Positions 7,692 to 15,215 of a stretch of 39,619 bases of DNA are shown one piece after another. The translations under genes and the position numbers were made by a program. Below the pieces are notes generated by a model, which worked only from the letters and a program-made list of their open reading frames with translations, made no database searches and had not been told where the DNA came from. Numbering within the stretch: the stretch's first letter is position 1; each line of letters opens with the position of its first letter. Origin of the DNA: a virus; IMG/VR virus record IMGVR_UViG_3300037076_000112, positions 1 through 39,619 of that record; one strand, 5' to 3'.

Positions 7692-9976
7692 CCGATCCTC
7701 CCATTGCGGGCGGCTTCGTGGAGGACGTCGCGCAGCCCGCCCTGGTTGCGGCTGAGGGCCTGCTTAAAGCTCTTGGCGTCCATGGCGTGGATGTGGAAGT
7801 GCATGCCGCCCGCTCCGCCGTTCTTGCCGAGGTTGCGGATTGTGTTGGACTCTTCCTTCGGGAGGACCATCTCCTCTTCATGGAGCTGGGCCATCGGGTT
7901 CATGCCGGAGGGGATGGACCAGCCGTGCTCGGCACTGCCGATGCTCGACTTCATGCCCATCACGCCAGCCAGCACCGCGGCGCCGGCGGCCAGGGCGATG
8001 GCCCAGCCGTAGACCGGGATCGAGGCAGCAGATGCCGCAGCGCCGGATCCAGCCACCACGGCGTTGCCTGTGGCCTGGGTGGTGGCACTGGAGATGCTGG
8101 CGGCCTTCTTGATCATCTCGCCCTTGACCCACTCCATGGCCATGTCCATGGCCAGCTTCATGAAGCCCTGGGAGATCGACTGCATCATGCTCTGCATGGC
8201 CGAGGCGAAGCTCTGGGTCTTGGTGATCAGGCCGGTGAGCGCGTTGCCCAGGCTGCTGGTGATGACTGTGGCCACCTGGGTCCAGGTCTTCATCTCCTCC
8301 TGGGCCGCCTGGGTGTTGATCTTCTGGATGTCGAGGTTCGACTTGCGCTTGGCGGCCAGGATCCGGTTCTGGATCTCGGCGTACTTCACCGGGTCGTCCT
8401 TGTGCAGGGCCTGCTCGGCGAGGAGCGCGTCGATCTCGATCTTCAGTTCCTCGGCGTGGAACTTCTTCAGCTCGGCCAGCTCCTGCGCGTGGGTGATCTG
8501 GCCCAGCTGCACGGCGGCCGCCAGGTTCGCCCGCTTCACCTCGATGGCGTTCTTGGCTGCGGCCATCTCATCCTGGCGGGTCAGCTTGGCCAGGTCGGAG
8601 GTCTGCTTCTCGGCCTTCTTCGTCTCTTCGTCCTGGGCCTTCTGGATGGCCTTGCCGTCCTCAGCCATCTTCAGGCGGATCGCCACCCACTCGGCGCTGC
8701 CCTGCTTCGTGAGTGCCAGCTTGCCAGCCCAGAAGGCGCGCTCATCGGCCTTGGCCATCTCGGCCAGGTCGCCGTCCTTCTCGGCGAGCAGGGCCTTCTG
8801 CTTCGTCAGCTCGGCCTCCCACTCGGCCACGAGGTTGGGCTTCGCCTTGGGCTTGAGGTCGTCGCCGCCCAGGGTATCGCCCTCGGGGGCCTTGGACTTT
8901 TTCTTCGGGGCATCGGTCCAGAGCTCTTTGGAGTTCTTGGCCAGGTCGGACCAGGTCTTTTTGATCCCCTCGGCCACGGCCTCGTCCTCGGCCTTGATGT
9001 CGCGCAGCCCCTGCTTCCCGGCCTCTACCGCCCCTTTGAAGTCGCCGGTCATGACGGCCATCATCACCTTGCCGAGGGTGGTGAAAATCGTGATCAGCTC
9101 GTCGAACACCGCCGTGACGACGATCGTGATGGTCTCGATGACGGCCTTGAGCACGTAGAAGACCTGCACCACGCCCTTGATAGCGTAGCCAAAGCCCTCG
9201 GCCATGGCAGGGCCGTACTCGCCGAAGAACTGCCCGAGCTTGAGCAGGATCGGCAGCAGGACGTTCCCGACCTGGATCTGCAGGCTCTGGGTGACCAGGG
9301 ACACGTCCTTCATCGCGTCCTTGTAGGCCCGGGTCTGGGCCGCGCCCTCGGGCCCGACGACCAGGTTGTATTTCTTGGCCTTCTCGGCGCTCTCCTCGAG
9401 GAGCTCCTTGCTGATGCGCAGCAAGGGCCCAAGGTCGCCCACGCGGGCACCGAACATGGCCTGGGCGGCCACGTTGCGGTCGGTGCCCGCCTTCATCGTG
9501 TTCAGCTTCTCGATGGCGTCCACCATGACTTCGCTGGTGTTCCGCCACTCGCCGTTCGAATCCTTGGTGGAGACGCCCAGCTTGTCGAAGGCCTCGCTGT
9601 TCCCCCGCATCTGCTTCGTCATCTTCATGGCGATGCCGGTGAAGGTGTCCCCGCCGATGCCCACGTGGTGGAGGGCGACGGCGAGGCCGGAAGCATCCTC
9701 GGAGGTGATGCCCAGGGTCCGGCTGAGCTTCATGACCTCGCCGTTCCACTCCAGCGTCTTGTCGATGGCCTCCTTGAACATCGCCCCGCCGGCGAGGATG
9801 CCACCCAGGGCGCCCATGGTGCTCATCAGCTTCTCGAAGCCCTTGCCGATGCCCTCGATGCTGTGATTGATCTTCTCGGCCGTCTCCTGGGTGCCCTTGT
9901 GAGCGGCACCCATCTTGTCGAGGAAGTCCGCGACGACGGCCTTGAATTGGACGACTACTTCATTTTGGTCAGACAC
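7688..9976 (-). CDS. Tail tape measure protein
   Basis: A 762-residue protein, by far the longest in the tail block. It has a helical N-terminus (residues 1-120) and a hydrophobic multi-helix part near residues 230-300 (VVQVFYVLKAVIETITIVV and following). A long charged coiled-coil spans roughly 370-600 with many AEEL/KKA-type heptads, and a second hydrophobic stretch lies near 650-690 (YGWAIALAAGAAVLAG). This is the architecture of tape measure proteins, which set tail length and enter the membrane during DNA ejection. The start is a GTG at 9976, overlapping the frameshifted chaperone product by eight bases. It lies just after the tail assembly chaperone, as in lambda. Confidence 0.9.
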   Translation of the reverse strand: MSDQNEVVVQFKAVVADFLDKMGAAHKGTQETAEKINHSIEGIGKGFEKLMSTMGALGGILAGGAMFKEAIDKTLEWNGEVMKLSRTLGITSEDASGLAVALHHVGIGGDTFTGIAMKMTKQMRGNSEAFDKLGVSTKDSNGEWRNTSEVMVDAIEKLNTMKAGTDRNVAAQAMFGARVGDLGPLLRISKELLEESAEKAKKYNLVVGPEGAAQTRAYKDAMKDVSLVTQSLQIQVGNVLLPILLKLGQFFGEYGPAMAEGFGYAIKGVVQVFYVLKAVIETITIVVTAVFDELITIFTTLGKVMMAVMTGDFKGAVEAGKQGLRDIKAEDEAVAEGIKKTWSDLAKNSKELWTDAPKKKSKAPEGDTLGGDDLKPKAKPNLVAEWEAELTKQKALLAEKDGDLAEMAKADERAFWAGKLALTKQGSAEWVAIRLKMAEDGKAIQKAQDEETKKAEKQTSDLAKLTRQDEMAAAKNAIEVKRANLAAAVQLGQITHAQELAELKKFHAEELKIEIDALLAEQALHKDDPVKYAEIQNRILAAKRKSNLDIQKINTQAAQEEMKTWTQVATVITSSLGNALTGLITKTQSFASAMQSMMQSISQGFMKLAMDMAMEWVKGEMIKKAASISSATTQATGNAVVAGSGAAASAASIPVYGWAIALAAGAAVLAGVMGMKSSIGSAEHGWSIPSGMNPMAQLHEEEMVLPKEESNTIRNLGKNGGAGGMHFHIHAMDAKSFKQALSRNQGGLRDVLHEAARNGRIG

Positions 9977-10256
9977 GGAGCGCCCCGCCCTGGAACATGG
10001 AGATCAACTCGCCGAGTTGCGACTCACGCTCGGCGGGCACTGGCTTGGAGGCCTTCGCCTCGCCCACAACGCCCAGACCTCGCTGGACGGCGATGTGGGT
10101 GGGGGGGTGGGATTTCCAGTAGCTGGCCAATTCGTTCATCCTCGGGATCGTCATGTGGTCGTCGATGTAGTCCCAGGTCCAGCCGGTGCTGGTGATCAGG
10201 AGCCCGTAGAGGTCGCCCCAGTCGATTCCATCGCCGCTGGGGCCGGCGCTTCCCCC
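9969..10256 (-). CDS. Frameshift extension of the tail assembly chaperone (T part)
   Basis: This open frame lies -1 to the upstream chaperone and has no good start of its own for its first half. Read from the C-rich slip site it gives GIDWGDLYGLLI, then TGWTWDYIDDHMTIPRMNEL and ASYWKSHPP, a sequence type found in the T extensions of G-T tail chaperones. It ends at 9969, overlapping the tape measure start. The 61-residue ORF beginning at the internal ATG at 10154 is only its tail. The product is inferred to be made as a fusion to the upstream gene by a -1 ribosomal frameshift, as for lambda gpGT. Confidence 0.78.
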   Translation of the reverse strand, partial: GGSAGPSGDGIDWGDLYGLLITSTGWTWDYIDDHMTIPRMNELASYWKSHPPTHIAVQRGLGVVGEAKASKPVPAERESQLGELISMFQGGALRV

Positions 10257-10546
10257 GTGGTGCGCTCCAGCCCGGACGCGCCCATGATCGCTTCCAGGGC
10301 CTTGGCCAGGTTGGCCAAGTCGAGGAGGTCCTCCAGCTCTTCGCGGGTCAGCTCGGGGTAGTTCCGGGCCAGGGCAGCCAGCACCACGTCGAGGACCACG
10401 TCGGTCTGCTCGTTGGTGGGCACGTCGCCCATGGTGGCCAGGACGGCCAGCTTCGGGGTGAGCTGGCGCAGGGCCTTGAAATTCAGGGGGGGGGCCACGA
10501 ACTCGCGGCCCCCCAGGTTGATGCGGACGCCTTCAATGAGGGTCAT
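10196..10546 (-). CDS. Tail assembly chaperone (G part)
   Basis: A 116-residue protein that starts MTLIEGVRINLGGREF, a usual opening for tail chaperones of this class, followed by PPLNFKALRQL and a helical, acidic middle (TREELEDLLDLANLAKALE). The last 17 residues, rich in Ala, Thr and Ser, are out of register with the likely functional -1 frame. The gene sits between major tail protein and tape measure, exactly where G/GT chaperones are found. They bind the tape measure and recruit tail tube subunits, and are not part of the finished virion. Confidence 0.85.
   Translation of the reverse strand: MTLIEGVRINLGGREFVAPPLNFKALRQLTPKLAVLATMGDVPTNEQTDVVLDVVLAALARNYPELTREELEDLLDLANLAKALEAIMGASGLERTTGEAPAPAAMESTGATSTGS
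10250..10256 (-). promoter_or_regulatory. Candidate -1 frameshift slip site
   Basis: On the minus strand the sequence reads GGGGGAA with chaperone codons GGG (98) and GAA (99). Slipping back one base lets the P-site tRNA re-pair perfectly with GGG and puts the ribosome into the open -1 frame that runs to 9969. The zero frame stops at 10196, so both products are possible. The heptamer is not the lambda GGGAAAG site but is similar in kind. Confidence 0.55.
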
Positions 10547-10549
10547 CGA

Positions 10550-11272
10550 CTACTCCACGAAGCTCATGTAGCCGAGGTTCCCGGCGTTGTCGCAGGCGAG
10601 CTCGCCGTCCCACTCGGGGATCGTGAAATCCTCGAGCTTGGTGCCGAAGGTCCACTTGTTGGCCACGGCGCTGGGGAAGCGGAACTGGACGGTCTGCCCG
10701 TTGAACTTCTCATTGAAGATCATCTGGAAGGTCGTCTGGTTGCCCATGAGCTGGTTGACAACCTGGAGCTTCGTGCCACCGGCAGCCGCGGTGTAGCTGT
10801 AGTTGAACAGCATGATGGTGCCGTTCTCGGTCGCGTTGAAGCCGTAGACGCCGGCCGCCACGGTGTACTGGCCGACGGCGGGGGCCGAGGCCACACGGGT
10901 GTACTGCACGCCCGTGACGCTGTTCACGCAGCCCAAGTCGGACTGGAAGAAGGCCGAGTTGGCCACGGTGACCGCAGCGGCAGCGATGGTGCCGACTTCG
11001 CTGATGGCCGCGAGCTCGAGACCGGTGGCGGCGGTGCCATTGAAAAACAGGCTGTTGACGGCCGCGGCGTTCAGCTTGGCGGCCTTGGCCTTCCAGGTGG
11101 CTTTGCCAGCGCCGCGGGCAATGGCGACCGGGAACTGGAACTGGCCGCGCAGCTCCTTGAGGCTGAAGTTGAAGTCGAAGGCGATGTCCTGGAGGACACC
11201 GAACTGGACCGGGGTGGGGTTGGCGCCGCTGGGGATTGCGAAAGCGGAGCCGGAGCCGAAGCTAACTTGCAT
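10550..11272 (-). CDS. Major tail (tube) protein
   Basis: A 240-residue beta-rich protein. SLKELRGQFQFPVAIARG near residue 40 and the later TFGTKLEDFTIPEWDGEL block are like major tail proteins of siphoviruses, which stack as hexameric rings to form the tail tube. It is followed at three bases by the chaperone. A leader with a hairpin and a strong GGAGG site (11273-11317), nearly the same as the capsid gene's leader, precedes the ATG and fits a protein made in bulk. Length is normal for the class. Confidence 0.83.
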   Translation of the reverse strand: MQVSFGSGSAFAIPSGANPTPVQFGVLQDIAFDFNFSLKELRGQFQFPVAIARGAGKATWKAKAAKLNAAAVNSLFFNGTAATGLELAAISEVGTIAAAAVTVANSAFFQSDLGCVNSVTGVQYTRVASAPAVGQYTVAAGVYGFNATENGTIMLFNYSYTAAAGGTKLQVVNQLMGNQTTFQMIFNEKFNGQTVQFRFPSAVANKWTFGTKLEDFTIPEWDGELACDNAGNLGYMSFVE

Positions 11273-11317
11273 GGTGACCTCCGAGGGGCCGGGAGTTATC
11301 CGGCAAAGGAGAGGGGC
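11273..11317 (-). promoter_or_regulatory. Structured leader of the major tail gene
   Basis: On the minus strand the order is TCTCCTTTGCCGG, a short loop, CCGG closing the hairpin, then CCCCTCGGAGG, a 4-base spacer and the ATG. The same order with few changes stands before the capsid gene at 15169-15215. It contains the Shine-Dalgarno sequence and a stem just upstream of it. It could protect the downstream mRNA end or boost initiation. Confidence 0.65.
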
Positions 11318-11503
11318 TTACTTGGCGAGGGGTTCCTCGGGCAGCTCCGTGGTGGTTGCGGGGGAAGCCGTCAGGCGAGTCTTGAGCTCTTCCTTGGCGG
11401 CGTGGAACTCGTTCCAGAGGTCCTGGTCGATCCGCGGGCCAAGCCCGCAGAAGTGGTCGCGGAACCACTCCTCGATGATTTCGTTGCGAGTGTCTTCAGG
11501 CAT
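11318..11503 (-). CDS. Small acidic protein before the major tail gene
   Basis: A 61-residue protein starting MPEDTRNEIIEEW. It has an amphipathic helical first half rich in Glu and Trp (EEWFRDHFCGLG) and a Thr/Pro-rich tail ending LAK. No family is recognised. It starts nine bases after the tail completion gene and ends 45 bases before the major tail gene. Its conservation in frame and its place between two tail genes support it as real; a role as a small tail assembly factor would be a guess. Confidence 0.62.
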   Translation of the reverse strand: MPEDTRNEIIEEWFRDHFCGLGPRIDQDLWNEFHAAKEELKTRLTASPATTTELPEEPLAK

Positions 11504-11512
11504 GGCGTCTCC

Positions 11513-11947
11513 TTAGACGGCGAGGACTTCGATGGGGATGATGGCCACGGCCTGGTCGCCCAGAACGCCTTCGTCCGTCTCGATGGCCCCGGAGATGAAG
11601 GCATGCTGGACGAGGCCGCCCAGCGTCTGCTTGGTTCCGGGAGTGGGGGTGAGCTTAGCTTCGATGGCATCCAGGAAGGGGTTGAGGAGGCTGACGGGGG
11701 CGACGGTGGGGTCGGTGTTGTGCACGTAGACGTAGAGCTTGAAAGCGAGCTTGTGGGTGTTCGGGCCGCCCATCTTCTGGATGGCGGTATCGATGCTCTC
11801 GTTGCCCTGGGACTGGAAGAGGGCCGGCTGATCCTCGGCCGAGACGTCCGACCAGTGCTTCAGGCGCCGGGACGTGGTTACGAACCCCGCAGTGGAGCTG
11901 GCCAGGGCGAAGAGGGCCGCCGCGATGGACTCCCGGCTCATGGTCAT
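11513..11947 (-). CDS. Tail completion / terminator protein candidate
   Basis: A 144-residue protein. The N-terminal helix (MSRESIAAALFALASS) followed by TSRRLKHWSDVSAEDQPALFQ and a beta-rich part with KLAFKLYVYVHN is the pattern of lambda gpU-like tail terminator proteins and their relatives. These form the ring that ends the tail tube at the head-proximal side. The position, after the HK97 gp10-like gene and before the major tail gene, is the expected one. It overlaps the preceding stop by four bases. Confidence 0.7.
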   Translation of the reverse strand: MTMSRESIAAALFALASSTAGFVTTSRRLKHWSDVSAEDQPALFQSQGNESIDTAIQKMGGPNTHKLAFKLYVYVHNTDPTVAPVSLLNPFLDAIEAKLTPTPGTKQTLGGLVQHAFISGAIETDEGVLGDQAVAIIPIEVLAV

Positions 11948-12429
11948 GGCTTCATCCCCTTGGCCACGGCCGCCTCGAGGCCCGCGCGGATCTCGGCCTC
12001 CATCTCAGCCATGGCCGTGCGCAGGAAGGACCGCTCGGGCAGGTTCATCTTCATGGGATGGGCGCTGATCTCGATCTTCCGGGGGTTCTTCACTGGCTTG
12101 CCCCAGGCCTGCTTCATCATCCGGAGGTGGGCCGGGACGTTGACGGAGCCCTGGAAGCCGAACTCGTGGGCTTTGGCGTAGCGCAGGTTGGTGCCCACGC
12201 TGCCGACCACCTCCTGGGAGCTGGCCTCCACCCGCATGTTGATGGAGCGCCGCAGGGTGCCCGTCTGGTTCTTCAGCACCTGGCCGGACAGCTTCTCCTC
12301 CTTCACCTTGCGGAGAAGGAGGACGGCCAGGCGGGAGACATCGGCCTTGATGGCGGCCATGGCCTTCGGGGGCAGCAGCTCCAGGAAGGCCACCACGCGC
12401 TCGGCGCCGACGAGTTCCGCGGCGATCAC
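11944..12429 (-). CDS. HK97 gp10-like head-tail / minor tail protein
   Basis: A 161-residue protein. The segment TGTLRRSINMRV followed by VGTNLRYAKAHEFGF matches the core of HK97 gp10-like proteins, neck components between connector and tail. The start is the GTG at 12429, which overlaps the connector's stop in a GTGA junction. The longer frame upstream is an Arg-rich shadow of the connector gene and is rejected. The C-terminus is helical (TAMAEMEAEIRAGLEAAV). Confidence 0.78.
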   Translation of the reverse strand: MIAAELVGAERVVAFLELLPPKAMAAIKADVSRLAVLLLRKVKEEKLSGQVLKNQTGTLRRSINMRVEASSQEVVGSVGTNLRYAKAHEFGFQGSVNVPAHLRMMKQAWGKPVKNPRKIEISAHPMKMNLPERSFLRTAMAEMEAEIRAGLEAAVAKGMKP

Positions 12430-12998
12430 GTCGGCACCACGTTGTTGTACTGCGCGAGGATCGTCTTCACGCTGTCGGGCATGTCCTTGACGATGAAAGC
12501 GACGGTTTCCCCGCCGATGGTCTTGGAGGCATGGCCGATGTGGTCGCGCCCCTTCCATCGGAAGGCGCACAGCTCCAGGCAGGCCTGCTCGATTTCCGGA
12601 GGCGTGGATGCGAAGCCAGCGGTGTAGGAGACCTGGACGTTGAAGTTGTCCATGGTGAAGGTGTAGCCACGGAGGATGATCGCCGTGTCCGTGAAGACGT
12701 AGCCCGGCTGGCCGTAGCCCGGGGAAGGCGGAATGGTCTGCCCGTCGACCACTACCGACGCCACGGCCGTCACTGGCGTGTTCTTGAGCACCAGGCGGTC
12801 GCCGCCCGTGCCAGCCCGAGTCTCGTTGTAGCTCTGACTCCGGATGATGCGGGAGATGTAGGCCTGAATGCCTGCGGACGTGGCCGTGATGAGGCGCTGG
12901 AGCTGGTCCGGGACAGGTGCCTGGACGTTCGTCAGCCCCAGCCAGCCTTCAAGGTTGGCGGTGGTCGTGAGGTCGGAAGGATCGGGGGCGAGGGACAT
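12426..12998 (-). CDS. Head-tail connector (gp6-like adaptor)
   Basis: A 190-residue protein starting MSLAPDPSDLTTTANLEGWL. The helical N-terminus with QLQRLITATSAGIQAYISR and the later VSYTAGFASTPPEIEQACLEL are hallmarks of gp6/gp15-type connectors, whose C-terminal helix after 'YTAGF..P..I..A' packs in the dodecameric ring under the portal. It lies after two small head genes and before the gp10-like gene, the normal order. Confidence 0.83.
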   Translation of the reverse strand: MSLAPDPSDLTTTANLEGWLGLTNVQAPVPDQLQRLITATSAGIQAYISRIIRSQSYNETRAGTGGDRLVLKNTPVTAVASVVVDGQTIPPSPGYGQPGYVFTDTAIILRGYTFTMDNFNVQVSYTAGFASTPPEIEQACLELCAFRWKGRDHIGHASKTIGGETVAFIVKDMPDSVKTILAQYNNVVPT

Positions 12999-13007
12999 GG
13001 TGAGCGC

Positions 13008-13307
13008 CTAGACGGCGGCCCCGGTGATCATGTTCCGCCAGTTGGCGCCGTCCCAAGTGATCCAGACGGCGATGGTGGTGTCGTAGTAATCCTGGTTCAG
13101 GAAGGGCTGAGCCGGGGTCGTCAGCGGATTGAGGGGGCGCTGGGCGGTGGTGCCGACCAGGCCGAGGATGAGCCAGCCAGCAGCGCCGAGAACTGCGGCG
13201 TCCTGGTCCGGCACGTCCTGCGGGGTGCCGAGCACGCCGATGTAGTTGCGCCCGAAGGCGAGGATCGGGGTGGTGCAGCGGGGAGCAGGAAGGACGCGGG
13301 TCGTCAT
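13008..13307 (-). CDS. Hypothetical protein in the head-completion block
   Basis: A 99-residue protein starting MTTRVLPAPRCTTP. Pro- and Gly-rich with a C-terminal beta segment (TTIAVWITWDGANWRNM) that resembles the last strand of proteins that display a Trp-rich hairpin. No family is recognised. It is spaced three bases after the preceding gene and nine before the connector. A role as a head decoration or capsid-binding protein is possible from its position alone. Confidence 0.68.
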   Translation of the reverse strand: MTTRVLPAPRCTTPILAFGRNYIGVLGTPQDVPDQDAAVLGAAGWLILGLVGTTAQRPLNPLTTPAQPFLNQDYYDTTIAVWITWDGANWRNMITGAAV

Positions 13308-13310
13308 GGC

Positions 13311-13619
13311 TTAGTCCTTCGCGGCGACGGCCGCAGCCACGGCCTTGATCAGGTCGGGGCGCGTGATGTCGGCGTCGAGGGTCAGGCCCAGTTCGACGGC
13401 CTTGGCCTGCAGGGCCTCATTGCTCCACTGGGGCACGGGGCGCAGCTGGGGCACGGGGGCCTGGCTGATGGGCGGGGGCAGCTCGCCGGGGATCAGGCCA
13501 TGTGACACCAGGTCGTTGACGGCCTCCTCGGGCACTTCGAACTGGCCGTCCACGGCCTCGAAGGTCTCCCCGCCCCAGCTGACGCTGGTGTGGTTGCTGT
13601 TGGAATACATCTTTTGCAT
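13311..13619 (-). CDS. Small head-block protein with HeH/SAP-like C-terminus
   Basis: A 102-residue protein starting MQKMYSNSNHTSVSWGGE. The N-terminus (residues 10-40) is like the short capsid-following proteins with FEVPEEAVNDLVSHG. The C-terminus, LQAKAVELGLTLDADITRPDLIKAV, resembles the helix-extended-helix or Rho-N type nucleic-acid binding fold. Such proteins often follow the capsid gene in Mu- and lambda-like phages. It begins after a UUCG-loop hairpin and has GGAG upstream of its ATG. Confidence 0.7.
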   Translation of the reverse strand: MQKMYSNSNHTSVSWGGETFEAVDGQFEVPEEAVNDLVSHGLIPGELPPPISQAPVPQLRPVPQWSNEALQAKAVELGLTLDADITRPDLIKAVAAAVAAKD

Positions 13620-13642
13620 CGGGTTCTCCAGAAGAAAGCCCA

Positions 13643-13660
13643 GGGGCCCCGAAGGGCCCC
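13643..13660 (-). terminator. UUCG-tetraloop hairpin after the capsid gene
   Basis: On the minus strand it reads GGGGCCC-UUCG-GGGCCCC followed by UGGGCUUUCUU. It lies 14 bases beyond the capsid stop and before the next gene's ribosome site. The weak U-tract suggests partial termination, so that the capsid message is more abundant than the distal one, or protection of the capsid mRNA 3' end. Confidence 0.6.
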
Positions 13661-13674
13661 CAGGCGGGTTGGGG

Positions 13675-15168
13675 TCAGCCGTTCGCGATGTTGTTGATGA
13701 CGCCCATGGCGCCGGGGAGGTAGACCGCGAGGGTCTCCTCGACGTAGACGCCGCAGTCGCGCGAGCGGGTGGTCTGGGGCCAGAAGGTCTGCTTGTATTC
13801 CTTCCGGATCTTCATCTCGGCGACGTTGGGGACCTCGGAGCTCTGGTACTGAGCAGGGAGGTTCTCGCACCAGCCGAGCAGGGTGCCGGCGGGGACGTTG
13901 GGGTGGATGAGGATGGGGACCTTGTAGCCACCGCCCAGGGCGAAGGGGTTGTAGTAGGCCTCCACCACGCCGTTGCCGACGATGGCGTAGGGATCCTTGC
14001 CGCTGCCGCCGTCGTAGCGGAGCAGGGGGCCGGAAGCGCTGGACAGCACCTTGTTGGTGATGTTCTTCACCTCCTGGCTGTTGGCCAGGATCAGGGTGGG
14101 ACCGCAGCGGAAGTTGTCCCACATGGACTGGAACATGAGGTCCAGCTCGTTGACGTTGCCACGGCCGCCGGCGGTGAGCGGGGTGCCGGTGCCGGCGGTG
14201 CCGGTCGCCAGGGTGTTCACGTAGGCGCCGGAGCCGCTCAGTAGTGCCGAGTAGAGCAGGCCGTCGAAGGCGGCAGAGGCGTTGAGGCTGGCGTCGATGG
14301 TGACCGCGGTGGCGGCCTGGCCGGTGCCGAGCAGGGGCTTGGTGAAGACGACGCTGTTGATGGTGGTGATGGCTTCCAGCTTCTCGGAGCCCGCTATGCC
14401 GGTGTACCAGGCATAGCCCACGGCGCCGTTGATCGCGGGGGTGCTGGCGAAGAGAGTCTGGCCGAGGGTCACGGCCTGGCTGGCCGCAGCGCTCTTCTGG
14501 GAGCTGCCGCCGTTCAGGACGTAGGTCTTGCCGTCAGCCCCGGTGATGGTCGGAGCCTGGACGACGCCGGTGGCCAGGGAGGCGGCGTTGATGCCTTCCA
14601 GGGTCAGGGCGACCACGATCACGCTGTAGGTGGCCGCGGGCAGGGTGGCGCCGGAGCCGGAGGCGCTCACGGTGGGGGTCGTGGGGGTGCCCAGGGCGAC
14701 GGACTTGTTGCCGCCCAGGATCGCGAACTCCTCCTTGATGAAGGTGCCCTGGAGCAGCCGCATGGCCATCGTGGACATGAGGTCCTCGAAGCCCTGGGCG
14801 GCGTTCAGCGCCTCTTCGGAGACCGTGTCTTCCTCACCGAGGGTGCGGTAGCTCGCGGCCTTGTCGATGGCGCTGTAGCTCATGCGGCCCGAGCGCTGAC
14901 CTTCAGGGATCCAGGGCATGGACTTCACGCCGGAGCCGGTGAGGCCGAAGATGGCCTTCCAGTTCGTGGCCGTGCCGCCCTGTCCGGGGACGCGGGGGAT
15001 GCGGTTGCGCAGGGGGGTGATGACCGGGTACAGGTTCTTCGCGGGAGCCTGCAGGTCGTAGTTGATGATGTTGGAGCTGGTGGTGAGGGTCTTCTGCAGC
15101 GTGTTCTCGCCAAGGGCGCTCTGCGCCTTGTTGATGAGCTGCAGGACTTCCTGAATGGATCCGTGCAT
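13675..15168 (-). CDS. Major capsid protein (HK97 fold) with an inserted domain
   Basis: A 497-residue protein. Residues 1-150 hold the N-arm and the long helix region (PVITPLRNRIPRVPG, then WIPEGQRSGRMSYSAIDKAA). The end has the P-domain and A-domain part (NVNELDLMFQSMWDNF, FWPQTTRSRDCGVYVEETLAVYLP). Residues about 155-300 are an Ala/Thr/Gly-rich beta-type segment (TYSVIVVALTLEG, VGYAWYTGI) like an immunoglobulin- or fibronectin-type surface domain, which explains why it is longer than usual capsids of 300-400 residues. It follows the protease/scaffold gene and has the special leader at 15169-15215. Confidence 0.88.
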   Translation of the reverse strand: MHGSIQEVLQLINKAQSALGENTLQKTLTTSSNIINYDLQAPAKNLYPVITPLRNRIPRVPGQGGTATNWKAIFGLTGSGVKSMPWIPEGQRSGRMSYSAIDKAASYRTLGEEDTVSEEALNAAQGFEDLMSTMAMRLLQGTFIKEEFAILGGNKSVALGTPTTPTVSASGSGATLPAATYSVIVVALTLEGINAASLATGVVQAPTITGADGKTYVLNGGSSQKSAAASQAVTLGQTLFASTPAINGAVGYAWYTGIAGSEKLEAITTINSVVFTKPLLGTGQAATAVTIDASLNASAAFDGLLYSALLSGSGAYVNTLATGTAGTGTPLTAGGRGNVNELDLMFQSMWDNFRCGPTLILANSQEVKNITNKVLSSASGPLLRYDGGSGKDPYAIVGNGVVEAYYNPFALGGGYKVPILIHPNVPAGTLLGWCENLPAQYQSSEVPNVAEMKIRKEYKQTFWPQTTRSRDCGVYVEETLAVYLPGAMGVINNIANG

Positions 15169-15215
15169 GGTGCCTCCGAGGGGGCCGTTTCAAAGCGGCC
15201 AAAGGAGAAAAGGGG
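15169..15215 (-). promoter_or_regulatory. Structured leader of the major capsid gene
   Basis: On the minus strand the order is TTCTCCTTTGGCCG, loop CTTTGAAA, CGGCC closing a 5-bp stem, then CCCTCGGAGG, spacer and ATG. The layout and much of the sequence equal the leader of the major tail gene (11273-11317). It fills the whole gap between the protease stop and the capsid ATG. Confidence 0.68.

Noticed and set aside
7718-10195. 825-residue plus-strand open frame
   Set aside because: It is the antisense of the tape measure gene, Leu/Gly/His-rich, without start context. Long antisense frames are normal in G+C-rich DNA.
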